Shown: one piece after another, positions 1 to 7,801 of the stretch
Layout of the letters: the number at the start of each line of letters is the position of its first letter
Position numbering within the stretch: position 1 is the first letter of the stretch
Origin: Bacteroidales bacterium
GTDB lineage: Bacteria > Bacteroidota > Bacteroidia > Bacteroidales > UBA7960
DNA: 22,840 bases
Assembly (NCBI GenBank): GCA_003557805.1
Contig: PWNY01000237.1
Location: forward strand, 1 to 22,840
Direction of reading: 5' to 3'
Notes under the pieces: model-generated
What the model saw: only the letters and a program-made list of their open reading frames with translations
What the model was told of the DNA's origin: nothing
The model's database searches: none
Position numbers and translations under genes: made by a program

Positions 1-992
1 AGCCTCTCTACAAGCTGAGGACAGGTAATCCGGGCAGCAGCTTTGCATTTGAGATCGCAAGGTCCATAGGCCTACCGGGTGACATACTAAAAAGGGCCGG
101 TTCGCTTGCAGGTGAAAAGCAGATTGGATTTGATGTCCAGCTCCAGGACCTGGAGGTGAAGAAAGCAGAACTTGAAAAGAAAGAGCAGCAGTTACGGCAT
201 GCTGATGATTTCCTGGCAGAGATAATAGATAAATACGACAAGCTCAGGGCAGAACTTGACAACAAAAAGAACGAGATACTACTGCAGGCGAGGAAGGAGG
301 CAAAGGAGATACTTTCAGGAACGAATAAAAGGATTGAGAACACCATAAGGGAGATAAAGGAGGCACAGGCCGGGCAGGAAAGAACACGGAAGGCCCGTGG
401 TCAGCTTGATGAATTCATCCGGACAGAGGACGAAAAATATAGAAGCATCCCGGAACCGTCAAAATCCGGCAAAAAACCAAAAAAGAGGAAAAAGCCTGAA
501 AAAACTGAAGCCGAAATTTTACCAGGCAAATTGCAGCCTGGCGACACCGTAAGGATCAGGGGTCAGGAAACTCCAGGAGAGGTAGAGAAGATATCAGGGA
601 AAAAAGCCCTGGTGGTTTTCGGCAGTATTAAGATGAACATCGGTACTGAAGAACTGGAAAAGATAAGGAAGCCCAGGGTGCAGAAAAAATCAGCAAAAAG
701 ATCCGGGCAGGGTATGTCATTTGATATAAACAGAAAGGCGGCGAGTTTCAGTCCGGAACTCGACTTAAGGGGCGAAAGGGTGGATCAGGCACTGCAAAAG
801 CTTCAGAATCACCTGGATGATTCATATTTGCTTGGTGTACCACAGATAATGGTCCTTCACGGAAAGGGTGACGGGGTTCTCCGCCCGGCAATTCAGAATT
901 TCCTCAGGGAAACACCTCACGTCAGCCGCTTCAGGAGTGAACACCCGGACCGTGGGGGAGATGGTATAACCATTGTCGACTTCAGGAAGTAA
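1..992 (+). CDS. mutS2: Endonuclease MutS2, C-terminal part (5' truncated by window edge)
   Basis: The reading frame is open from base 3 and gives 329 residues; the family is usually near 780, so roughly the last 40% is present. In order it shows the end of the MutS-type ATPase domain (GNPGSSFAFEIARSIGLPGD, bases 33-92), a long charged coiled coil (about bases 140-410), a Lys-rich linker, a small beta-rich segment around GDTVRIRGQETPGEVEKI, and a C-terminal Smr domain from base 756 with LDLRG and the signature HGKGDGVLR. MutS2 binds branched DNA and stalled or collided ribosomes in studied species; the Smr domain carries the nicking or RNA-cleaving activity. Only 2 bases separate its stop from the stop of the convergent small gene. 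An internal ATG at 156 is not a start, because homology runs through it upstream. Confidence 0.95.
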   Translation, partial: PLYKLRTGNPGSSFAFEIARSIGLPGDILKRAGSLAGEKQIGFDVQLQDLEVKKAELEKKEQQLRHADDFLAEIIDKYDKLRAELDNKKNEILLQARKEAKEILSGTNKRIENTIREIKEAQAGQERTRKARGQLDEFIRTEDEKYRSIPEPSKSGKKPKKRKKPEKTEAEILPGKLQPGDTVRIRGQETPGEVEKISGKKALVVFGSIKMNIGTEELEKIRKPRVQKKSAKRSGQGMSFDINRKAASFSPELDLRGERVDQALQKLQNHLDDSYLLGVPQIMVLHGKGDGVLRPAIQNFLRETPHVSRFRSEHPDRGGDGITIVDFRK

Positions 993-994
993 TT

Positions 995-1249
995 TCAGTC
1001 CTTATCAAAAAGTTCAAGCTGGTTTTTTGTTACATATGACCTGTGAGCTGGTTCATCACGGTATCTTTCCACATGGCCGTTTATAAGTGACTTCATAAAA
1101 CGGACAGGGGTAAGGTTATTAACCTTGCAATACCTTTCAAGGGCTTTTTTCTGGCCTGTAGTAAGCTTGAATGAAACCTCCTTGTACTTTACAGGTTTTT
1201 TCCTGGCCTTTTTCCGGGGCCTGCGGGTTACTGGTCTGTTTGAAGCCAT
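995..1249 (-). CDS. Small basic protein, possible ribbon-helix-helix DNA-binding protein
   Basis: This is an 84-residue protein. The first 22 residues are almost entirely Arg/Lys/Pro (MASNRPVTRRPRKKARKKPV). Next comes a short strand-like segment (YKEVSFKLTTGQ) and two amphipathic helices (KKALERYCKVNN and TPVRFMKSLINGHVERY), the order found in Arc/MetJ/CopG-type ribbon-helix-helix proteins. The fold is my reading of the pattern, not a firm family match. The start lies 12 bases downstream of the stop of the EEP nuclease gene on the same strand, so it is probably co-transcribed with it. No toxin partner is adjacent. It could instead be a nucleic-acid-binding basic protein of unknown role. The gene looks real because it fills the gap between two genes, with an ATG start and no overlap. 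Confidence 0.7.
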   Translation of the reverse strand: MASNRPVTRRPRKKARKKPVKYKEVSFKLTTGQKKALERYCKVNNLTPVRFMKSLINGHVERYRDEPAHRSYVTKNQLELFDKD

Positions 1250-1261
1250 AATAGCTCTATT

Positions 1262-2335
1262 TTATTCCCCTCCGTGCTCCCTTATCAGGTATACACATAC
1301 GGGAAAGTGGTCGCTGTATCCGCCAAGGTAGACACCTCCTCCAAATGTACGGAATGGATAACCCTGGAACCGGCCTGAAGGCTGCCTTAAAAACGGGCGG
1401 TTGAACACCTCTGCCCTCAGGTACTTAAAATCACTGTAGTCAGAGTTCAGGAGAGAGGGTGTCAAAAGTATCTGGTCGAACAGGCTCCAGGCATCCCGCC
1501 AGGCATTGGTGCCAATGCCCCTTCTGTAGAACTCCTCAAAAGGATTATAAAGCTCATTGTCCTGTATCCCCTCCTTTCTGCCCCTGGATCTTAGATGTTC
1601 CTTTATGCTTATGTCTGTCGGATTATCGTTGAAGTCACCCATCATAAAAACCTTTGCACCGGGTTCGGCTTCCTGAATAGAGTCTATAATATGCCGCGCA
1701 ATATCGGCTTTACCCGTCCGTAGCGGCCTGCTGCGGGCTTCTCCCCCGACCCTGCTTGGCCAGTGGGCAACAATAAAATGCATCCTCTCCCCGAGAAGTT
1801 CACCTGTAAGCAACAACTGGTCGCGGGTAACAAAGTCAGGCCGGCCTTCAATTATCGTAGGGTATGTCTTATGGCTTTCATACTCAAAATACCTGGGGTT
1901 ATATATAAAAGCAACATCCATACCCCTGCGGTCGGGACCTGTCTCATGCACAACCCTATAGTTGCGGTCACGTATCCTCTCCTCAGATACAAGGTCTTCC
2001 AGCACCACGGAGTTTTCTACCTCGGCCAGGCCCAGCACGGCAACACCATCGGGATTAAGCTCCTGACCAAGCTGCTCAATCACTTCCGCAAGGTTCTCAA
2101 GCTTTTCAAAGTATCTTTCGGTATTCCAGCGATTACTGCCCTGGGGTGTCCAGTCGTCATCACGGATATTGGGATCGTTTATGGTGTCAAACAGGTTCTC
2201 AACATTGTAAAAACCAACTACTGCGCTGATGTATTGACGCCCGTCGTCAGGGACACTCACAGTACTCCGGGGCGATGAACAACTTGCGAATAACGCTATT
2301 AAAAGTATAAAGCCGCAAAAATACCTGGTCTGCAT
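1262..2335 (-). CDS. Secreted endonuclease/exonuclease/phosphatase (EEP) family lipoprotein
   Basis: The 357-residue protein has a lipoprotein signal (MQTRYFCGFILLIALFASC, lipid Cys19), so it acts outside the cytoplasm, tethered to a membrane. An upstream in-frame ATG at 2371 would add 12 residues; 2335 is preferred because it gives a compact signal peptide and leaves room for the promoter box at 2369-2376. The EEP (DNase I-like) metal and catalytic motifs are all present: NVENLF with Glu46, AEVEN with Glu105, AHWPSR with His191, GDFNDNP with Asp234 and Asn236, and SDHFPV with Asp342-His343. The family hydrolyses phosphodiester or phosphomonoester bonds in nucleic acids, lipids or sugars, and the exact substrate cannot be read from sequence. 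It is divergent from the TonB receptor/DUF5689 operon, which suggests a shared job in extracellular nucleic-acid or phosphate-ester use (inference). Confidence 0.9.
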   Translation of the reverse strand: MQTRYFCGFILLIALFASCSSPRSTVSVPDDGRQYISAVVGFYNVENLFDTINDPNIRDDDWTPQGSNRWNTERYFEKLENLAEVIEQLGQELNPDGVAVLGLAEVENSVVLEDLVSEERIRDRNYRVVHETGPDRRGMDVAFIYNPRYFEYESHKTYPTIIEGRPDFVTRDQLLLTGELLGERMHFIVAHWPSRVGGEARSRPLRTGKADIARHIIDSIQEAEPGAKVFMMGDFNDNPTDISIKEHLRSRGRKEGIQDNELYNPFEEFYRRGIGTNAWRDAWSLFDQILLTPSLLNSDYSDFKYLRAEVFNRPFLRQPSGRFQGYPFRTFGGGVYLGGYSDHFPVCVYLIREHGGE

Positions 2336-2355
2336 ACAAATTAAATTATAAATAT

Positions 2356-2363
2356 TAATTTTG
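2356..2363 (+). promoter_or_regulatory. Predicted -7 promoter box for the TonB receptor operon
   Basis: TAATTTTG matches TAnnTTTG exactly on the plus strand, but I see no TTG at the proper -33 distance. It sits only 5 bases from the oppositely oriented box of the nuclease gene, so the two promoters would overlap back to back. The leader to the ATG at 2482 would be about 110 bases. Confidence 0.4.
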
Positions 2364-2368
2364 GTATC

Positions 2369-2396
2369 CAAAAATAATCATTTTAAAAGAATACAA
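2369..2396 (-). promoter_or_regulatory. Predicted promoter of the EEP nuclease gene
   Basis: On the minus strand TATTTTTG (2376 to 2369) matches the Bacteroidota -7 consensus TAnnTTTG exactly. TTG at 2396-2394 lies 17 bases upstream, within the known -33 spacing for this phylum. Predicted transcription would start near 2362 and give a leader of about 27 bases before the ATG at 2335. Confidence 0.5.
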
Positions 2397-2426
2397 CTAC
2401 AATAGCGGATAATATTTAGATCCAGG

Positions 2427-2447
2427 GGGCTTTCGTACAAAAAGCCC
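2427..2447 (+). promoter_or_regulatory. Hairpin in the leader of the TonB receptor mRNA
   Basis: GGGCTTT (2427-2433) and AAAGCCC (2441-2447) form a perfect 7-bp stem with a 7-base loop, extendable by two G-U pairs. It lies 34 bases before the receptor start and is followed by only three T residues. That makes it a weak terminator by itself; it could be an attenuator, an mRNA-stability element, or chance. Confidence 0.4.
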
Positions 2448-2481
2448 TTTGCCACCAAGGCTCTTAAAAAATCAAAGGAAT

Positions 2482-5046
2482 ATGAAAAAATATCTTTTCC
2501 CTGCCATTTCATTACTATTGGTAATATCCCTAAATGCCTACCCGCAGGTTAGCCCGGAAGCCGATACCGAAGCAGACACCCTCGATATTGACAGGGACAT
2601 CCCGATTCTGACGTTTTCAATTGATGACGTCGAAGGTGATGCTGAGTCACACGATATATCGAGTCTGCTGCAGGGCTCACGAGACATATATGTGAATACT
2701 GCAGGATTTAATTTCGGGTCTGCAAGATACCGTATAAGGGGATATGATTCGGAAAACACAACCGTTATGATAAACAGTATCCCGGTCAATGACCCGGAAA
2801 CCGGCAGGGCCTTCTATTCGGTATGGGGAGGGTTAAATGATGTTACCCGACAGACAGAGCCGGTAAACGGACTCGGGCCTTCCCGCCAGACATTCGGGGG
2901 TGTTGGGGGAGCAACGAACATTGTGACAAGAGCTTCTGATTTTGGACCGAATACCAGGACAACCTACTCAAACGCGAACCGGACCTATAACCACAGGATG
3001 ATGTTCACCCACAGCACCGGGATGCAGGATAACGGTTGGGCATTTACAATAAGCGGTTCAAGGCGTTCTGCAGAAGAGGCCTACGCTCCCGGCACCTTTT
3101 ATGACGCATGGGGTTATTTCCTTTCAACCGAAAGACAGATCAACAGCCAGCACAGCGTGGGCCTTATAGCATTTGGAGCCCCATCAAGGACGGGCCGGCC
3201 GGGTGTTGCAGTCCAGGAAGCTTACGACCTCACGGGTGACAATTATTACAACCCCAACTGGGGTTACCAGGACGGTGAGAAGAGGAATTCAAGGGTAAAC
3301 AACTACCATACCCCCTGGGTTATGCTCTCTCACTACTGGACACCAGGTAGCGGAACCGAGATCAGCACAACAGCGGCTTACAGCTTCGGACGGGGAGGTT
3401 CAACGGCCCTGAACTGGTACGACAGCCATAAATCATTTGACCACCCGGACTATAATCTTGCCGGGGACCCCCGTCCAGATTACTACCGCTGGCTGCCAAG
3501 CTGGCACTCAAGCGATCCGCAGATGCGTGAACTTCTTACAGACCTGTGGAAGAACGATGATAGCTTCAGGCAGATAGACTGGCACTGGTTTTACGATGCA
3601 AATCAGAGAAACCTCTTTACGGTCAGGAACGTTGACGGGGTCGAGGGTAATGATATTACAGGCCTGAGGTCAAAATATATAGTGGAGGACCGCAGAAACG
3701 ACAGGACACAGCTGGTGTTCAACAGCACAATAGAACACATTGTGGACCCGACCCATGTTATTTCCGGGGGGCTGAACGTTTCCCTGTCCCAGACCCACCA
3801 GTACAAGACAATTGATGACCTCCTGGGCGGAGACTGGTTCTACGATATAGACCAGTTCGCGGAAAGGGACTTCGATGACCCGATGATGGCACAGCCCGAC
3901 CTTAACAACCCGAACCGCATAGTAAGGGAAGGGGATGTGTTCGGCTATGATTTTACAGGCAACATAAATGAGTATTCAATATTCGGCCAGAGCGAATGGA
4001 TACTCCCGAGCTGGGACTTCTACATTGCAGGAGAACTTTCACAAACAACTTTCTGGAGAACAGGCAATATGAAGAATGCCCGTTTCCCGGATAATTCATA
4101 TGGTGATGGGGAAAAGCACAGTTTTACAAACTTCGGCCTCAAGGGAGGGGCTACCTGGAAGATAACCGGCCGCCACTACCTGGACGGGAGCGCTGCCTAT
4201 ATGACACGGGCTCCATATTTCAGGAATGCATATATCAGTTCAAGGGTGCGCGATGATGTTATCGAAGGGCTTGAGAGTGAAAGCATCATGTCAGGTGATA
4301 TAAGCTATATAGTCAGGACACCATTTATCAAGTCCAGGCTCACCCTTTTCTATACGGAGTTCAGGGACCAGACCTGGGCAAGGAGTTTTTATCATGACGA
4401 ACTGCGCACCTTTGTGAATTACATCATGACAGGTGTTGATACACGCCATACCGGCGCAGAGCTTGGCATTGACCTGGCACTGACACCGGTATTATCGGCA
4501 TACATTGTTGCAGGTACAGGTGATTATATATACAATTCAAGGCCGGAGGTAACAATTGCCAGGGATAACGACTCCGAGATAATGGCAGAAGGAAGGACAG
4601 TATACCTGCAGGACTACAAGATAGGAGGTATGACCCACACCGCAGGATCCGTGGGTCTTAGATATGACAGCCCGAATTACTGGTTTGTAGGGGTAAACAC
4701 AAACTACTTCGACGATATTTATATCGACATCAACCCTGACCGGCGCACGGAAGAGGCACTTGAGGGTCTTGTTGTTTCAGACCCGCAGTGGCAACAGCTG
4801 CTGGACCAGGAAAAACTTGGCAACAATTTTACATTCGATGCATACATTGGCTGGTCCTGGAGGATCCAATACCAGTATTTTTTACAGCTAAACCTTAGTG
4901 TTAGTAATATCACAAACAAGAAGGACTTCCGTATCGGGGGCTTTGAACAGCTCAGGTACGACTCTCAGCAGCCGGACCAGTTCGCCTCCAAATACTTCTA
5001 CCTTTACGGCAGGACCTATTTCGCAAATATTGTATTCAGGTTTTAA
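2482..5046 (+). CDS. TonB-dependent outer-membrane receptor
   Basis: The 854-residue protein has a Sec signal peptide (MKKYLFPAISLLLVISLNAYPQ). The ATG at 2482 is chosen over the in-frame ATG at 2449 because it begins the signal peptide and has an AAAGGA sequence just upstream. After a short acidic linker comes the plug domain: about residues 50-150, with YRIRGYDSENTTVMINSIPVN-type and GGVGGATNIVTRAS segments. A long beta-barrel rich in Tyr/Trp/Asn follows and ends in the terminal Phe (FANIVFRF). It lacks the N-terminal carboxypeptidase-like domain of SusC proteins and has no SusD neighbour, so it is a classical TonB transporter rather than a glycan SusCD pair. TonB receptors import scarce large substrates using ExbBD/TonB energy. 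The downstream DUF5689 lipoproteins and the divergent nuclease suggest a breakdown product of nucleic acid or a phosphate ester as cargo (inference). Confidence 0.92.
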   Translation: MKKYLFPAISLLLVISLNAYPQVSPEADTEADTLDIDRDIPILTFSIDDVEGDAESHDISSLLQGSRDIYVNTAGFNFGSARYRIRGYDSENTTVMINSIPVNDPETGRAFYSVWGGLNDVTRQTEPVNGLGPSRQTFGGVGGATNIVTRASDFGPNTRTTYSNANRTYNHRMMFTHSTGMQDNGWAFTISGSRRSAEEAYAPGTFYDAWGYFLSTERQINSQHSVGLIAFGAPSRTGRPGVAVQEAYDLTGDNYYNPNWGYQDGEKRNSRVNNYHTPWVMLSHYWTPGSGTEISTTAAYSFGRGGSTALNWYDSHKSFDHPDYNLAGDPRPDYYRWLPSWHSSDPQMRELLTDLWKNDDSFRQIDWHWFYDANQRNLFTVRNVDGVEGNDITGLRSKYIVEDRRNDRTQLVFNSTIEHIVDPTHVISGGLNVSLSQTHQYKTIDDLLGGDWFYDIDQFAERDFDDPMMAQPDLNNPNRIVREGDVFGYDFTGNINEYSIFGQSEWILPSWDFYIAGELSQTTFWRTGNMKNARFPDNSYGDGEKHSFTNFGLKGGATWKITGRHYLDGSAAYMTRAPYFRNAYISSRVRDDVIEGLESESIMSGDISYIVRTPFIKSRLTLFYTEFRDQTWARSFYHDELRTFVNYIMTGVDTRHTGAELGIDLALTPVLSAYIVAGTGDYIYNSRPEVTIARDNDSEIMAEGRTVYLQDYKIGGMTHTAGSVGLRYDSPNYWFVGVNTNYFDDIYIDINPDRRTEEALEGLVVSDPQWQQLLDQEKLGNNFTFDAYIGWSWRIQYQYFLQLNLSVSNITNKKDFRIGGFEQLRYDSQQPDQFASKYFYLYGRTYFANIVFRF

Positions 5047-5074
5047 TAAATCAGCATTGTAAACGCAACACGAT

Positions 5075-5833
5075 ATGATACCAGCTACCGGAAAAATATT
5101 ATATATAACCGCTTTAATTGCAGGCATCCTGCTGCTGCAGTCATGTGTTCATGATGACTTTGGCGAACCCGAGGCAAGTGAGATACCAGTGGGAGAAGTT
5201 ATAAGCATTGCCGAACTCAGGTCAATGCACCAGGGTTCCCAGGTCTACTTCGACCGGGATGTTTCTGTGTATGCAACCGTAACAATGGATGACAAAAACG
5301 GGAACATATACCGCAGCGCATTCGTCGAAGACGAAACTGCAGCTATAAACCTAAGAATGATGGCACCCGGGGGAGTATACCAGGGCGACTCCATAAGGAT
5401 ATACCTGAAGGGGACAACACTGGGCACTTACCAGGGAATGATGCAGCTTGACAATGTGAACGCCGACAAAAACATTATAAAACTTGCAACCCAAAGGGAA
5501 GTTGAACCACTGAGCCTGGGAATTAATCAGCTTGACCATCAGACTCACCAGGGCCGCCTGGTAAGACTTGAAAATGTCCAGTTCCTGTCTTCAGAGGTTG
5601 GTGAGCCCCTGGCCGACAGCGAGAACCTGCAGACCATAAACCGGACCCTTGAAGACTGCAGTGGCAACACATTGATCGTAAGAACAAGCGGTTACTCAAA
5701 TTTCGCTGATCAGCCGGCTCCCGGAGGCAATGGCACCATCGTTGGCATCATTGCCCAGTACCAGCAGGACCTTCAGCTCTATATCCGGAACATGAACGAG
5801 GTTGTCCTCGACGGACCAAGGTGCGGTAAGTAA
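5075..5833 (+). CDS. DUF5689 lipoprotein, single OB-like module
   Basis: The 252-residue protein has a lipoprotein signal with lipid Cys24 (GILLLQSC). The rest is one DUF5689 module (about residues 42-252). Its repeated beta pattern (YRSAFVEDETAAINLRM, GDSIRIYLKG, MMQLDNV) resembles an OB fold of the kind used for nucleic-acid binding; that fold reading is mine. Cys195 (DCSGN) and the near-terminal Cys250 (DGPRC) have exact counterparts, with the same 55-residue spacing, in the first module of the next gene, so a disulfide is likely outside the cytoplasm. It starts 28 bases after the receptor stop and is probably in the same operon. The likely role is a membrane-anchored binding subunit of the receptor system; no catalytic motif is visible. 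Confidence 0.85.
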   Translation: MIPATGKILYITALIAGILLLQSCVHDDFGEPEASEIPVGEVISIAELRSMHQGSQVYFDRDVSVYATVTMDDKNGNIYRSAFVEDETAAINLRMMAPGGVYQGDSIRIYLKGTTLGTYQGMMQLDNVNADKNIIKLATQREVEPLSLGINQLDHQTHQGRLVRLENVQFLSSEVGEPLADSENLQTINRTLEDCSGNTLIVRTSGYSNFADQPAPGGNGTIVGIIAQYQQDLQLYIRNMNEVVLDGPRCGK

Positions 5834-5835
5834 CT

Positions 5836-5864
5836 GGCCCATACCTTAATGGGCTGGCAGCCCA
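5836..5864 (+). repeat. Nested, mutually exclusive hairpins between the two DUF5689 genes
   Basis: TGGGCT (5850-5855) can pair with the downstream AGCCCA (5859-5864; 6 bp, 3-base loop). It can also pair with the upstream GGCCCA (5836-5841; 6 bp including one G-U pair, 8-base loop). The element fills most of the 49-base gap. It may tune processing or relative expression of the two genes. No T-run follows, so a terminator is unlikely. Confidence 0.4.
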
Positions 5865-5903
5865 GTAATAAGCTAAATCAAAATGACCAAAAGTATTCAA
5901 ATC

Positions 5904-7796
5904 ATGAAGCATATAAGGAGATTCACCCACTTAATACTGGTACTCATCCCCCTTATGTTCGGCGGGTGTGAAAAAGACCCGGACCATCCTCCCCTGAAAA
6001 CAATAAACGAGGATGCAGTTGTTACGATTGAACAGCTGAGGAATATGTACAATGGCAGTCCCGTTGAGATAAGCGGCGATGCAATGCTGTTTGCCACCGT
6101 GATCATGGATGAGAACCTTGGTAATATATACAGGAGCCTTATTGTTCAGGATGAAACAGGAGGAATATATATAAGGCTTACCTCCCCATCCTGGCTCAAT
6201 GTGGGTGACTCGGTGAGGATAGTACTGGACGGTTCGCAGCTGGATGAATACAACAATATGCTTCAGCTGAACGATATTGACCCGGACAGCCAGATAATAA
6301 AGCAGTCTCCGGAAAGGTATATTCAGCCCCAAACACTGACAATACCGGAAATTACCAGCAGCAAACAGGCACAACTGATAAAACTGGAGGAGGTACAGTT
6401 CACTTTTGAGGACACCGGCCTTCCCTTTGCCGATGCAGTTAACCAAAGGGCAATGAGCCGGACGCTCATAGACTGTGAGGGTAACTCAATTATCGTAAGG
6501 ACTAGCGGGTTTGCAGATTTTGCCGGGGAAAAGATACCCGAGGGAAATGGCAGCCTCATTGCCGTAGTCACCCAGTTTCAGAACATAATGCAGCTCTTTA
6601 TCAGGGACCCCGCTGAGCTGGAACTTGATGGTGAACGTTGCCCTCCACCGGGAGGTGACCTTGAGCTGATGAGTATTGCAGATATACGGCAAAGGTTCTC
6701 CGAGGGCTTTAACTCGCTGCCACCAAACAGCAGGCTTGAGGGGGTTATTATTTCCGACCGCGAGAATGAGAACATACCCGGTCAGAATGCATACATAATG
6801 GATGATAACGGTGACGGTATCGCCCTCAGGTTCCAGAACTGGCACAACCTCGGCATTGGCAACCAGGTCAGGGTCATAATTTCTAACCTGCCGCTGAATG
6901 AATTCAACGGGCTTCTGCAGATCGAGCAGATCCCGACAGGTAATGCCCACGCAATAGGGCACGGTGACCTGCCGGAACCCAGGGTTACAACCCTGCGCAA
7001 CCTGAGGGACAACTTCAGTGACTATGAATCCACGCTTGTATTGATAGAAGATGTGGCAGTTCCCGGCAGGAGTTCGTTTGCCGGCAATATTGAGCTTAAT
7101 GACGGCACTGCCTCGGTAAATATGTATACCTACCAGTGGGCAAGCTTTGCAGATGAGCAGGTTCAGGGAGGCCTGTATAATATTACCGCGATAGCTTCAT
7201 ACTATTACAATCCACAGCTGCTAATACGCAGCCTGGAAGATATGGAGTACCTTGGTGAAGGTGACCCTGGCGGAGATGTCGACCCGGTAACCTCAATCGA
7301 TGAGGACTTCCAGTCATATGGCAATTTTGACGATATTGACCGCAATGGTTGGCAGACAATTGCAGAAGTGGGTAACAGGGGCTGGATATGCAGGGAGTTT
7401 GGAGGTAACCATTATGCACAGGCCACAGCATTTAACTCACAGGATCCTGTGAACATTGCATGGCTGGTCACACCCCCTGTGGACCTTGACGCAATGAACA
7501 ACCCGGTATTTGAGTTCCAGTCGGCCCATGAATACCTTCACGATGATGCCATAAAACTTTATATTTCCGGAGACTTTAACGGGGGTAACCCCTCCGGTGC
7601 AACATGGGAGGAGCTGGATGCAAGGCTTGCAACTCCCCAGGACCCCAGGCATGACTGGATTGATTCCGGAAGTATTGACCTTAGCGGATATTCAGGCATT
7701 ATCCATATTGCATGGCGATACGAGGGCAGTCATCCGCAGGGTAATAACGGGTCATTCAGGGTCGACAACGTGAAACTTTTTGATGACATCAAATAG
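5904..7796 (+). CDS. Lipoprotein with two DUF5689 modules and a choice-of-anchor J domain
   Basis: The 630-residue protein has a lipoprotein signal MKHIRRFTHLILVLIPLMFGGC (lipid Cys22). An in-frame ATG at 5883 would add seven residues, and neither start has a clear ribosome site. Module 1 (about 40-247) aligns along its whole length with the preceding gene: GNIYRS, VQDET, GDSVRI, MLQLND, IVRTSGFADFA, and Cys191/Cys246. Module 2 (about 255-445) is a more divergent copy (AYIMDDNGDGIALRFQ, GNQVRVII, GLLQIEQIP) without the Cys pair. From about 462 a beta-sandwich begins with the choice-of-anchor J pattern (EDFQSYG, then WLVTPPVDLD, IHIAWRYEG, and a terminal FRVDNVKLF), a domain common on secreted binding proteins and nucleases. 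It is the third gene of the receptor operon and is likely an outer-surface binding protein delivering substrate (inference). Confidence 0.85.
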   Translation: MKHIRRFTHLILVLIPLMFGGCEKDPDHPPLKTINEDAVVTIEQLRNMYNGSPVEISGDAMLFATVIMDENLGNIYRSLIVQDETGGIYIRLTSPSWLNVGDSVRIVLDGSQLDEYNNMLQLNDIDPDSQIIKQSPERYIQPQTLTIPEITSSKQAQLIKLEEVQFTFEDTGLPFADAVNQRAMSRTLIDCEGNSIIVRTSGFADFAGEKIPEGNGSLIAVVTQFQNIMQLFIRDPAELELDGERCPPPGGDLELMSIADIRQRFSEGFNSLPPNSRLEGVIISDRENENIPGQNAYIMDDNGDGIALRFQNWHNLGIGNQVRVIISNLPLNEFNGLLQIEQIPTGNAHAIGHGDLPEPRVTTLRNLRDNFSDYESTLVLIEDVAVPGRSSFAGNIELNDGTASVNMYTYQWASFADEQVQGGLYNITAIASYYYNPQLLIRSLEDMEYLGEGDPGGDVDPVTSIDEDFQSYGNFDDIDRNGWQTIAEVGNRGWICREFGGNHYAQATAFNSQDPVNIAWLVTPPVDLDAMNNPVFEFQSAHEYLHDDAIKLYISGDFNGGNPSGATWEELDARLATPQDPRHDWIDSGSIDLSGYSGIIHIAWRYEGSHPQGNNGSFRVDNVKLFDDIK

Positions 7797-7801
7797 AAGG
7801 G

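Noticed and set aside
995..1249. Antitoxin of a toxin-antitoxin pair
   Set aside because: The ribbon-helix-helix-like shape invites this, but neither neighbour is a toxin: one is mutS2 and the other a secreted nuclease lipoprotein with a signal peptide.
1763..2278. 171-codon open frame on the plus strand
   Set aside because: Antisense to the EEP nuclease; the nuclease frame holds all catalytic motifs, so this is a shadow frame.
2482..5046. SusC/RagA glycan-uptake receptor
   Set aside because: No N-terminal carboxypeptidase-like domain, no SusD gene next to it and no glycoside hydrolase nearby.
5931..6962. Long minus-strand open frames opposite the large DUF5689 gene
   Set aside because: Shadow frames of a gene with a clear signal peptide and domain alignment on the plus strand; no domain pattern of their own.
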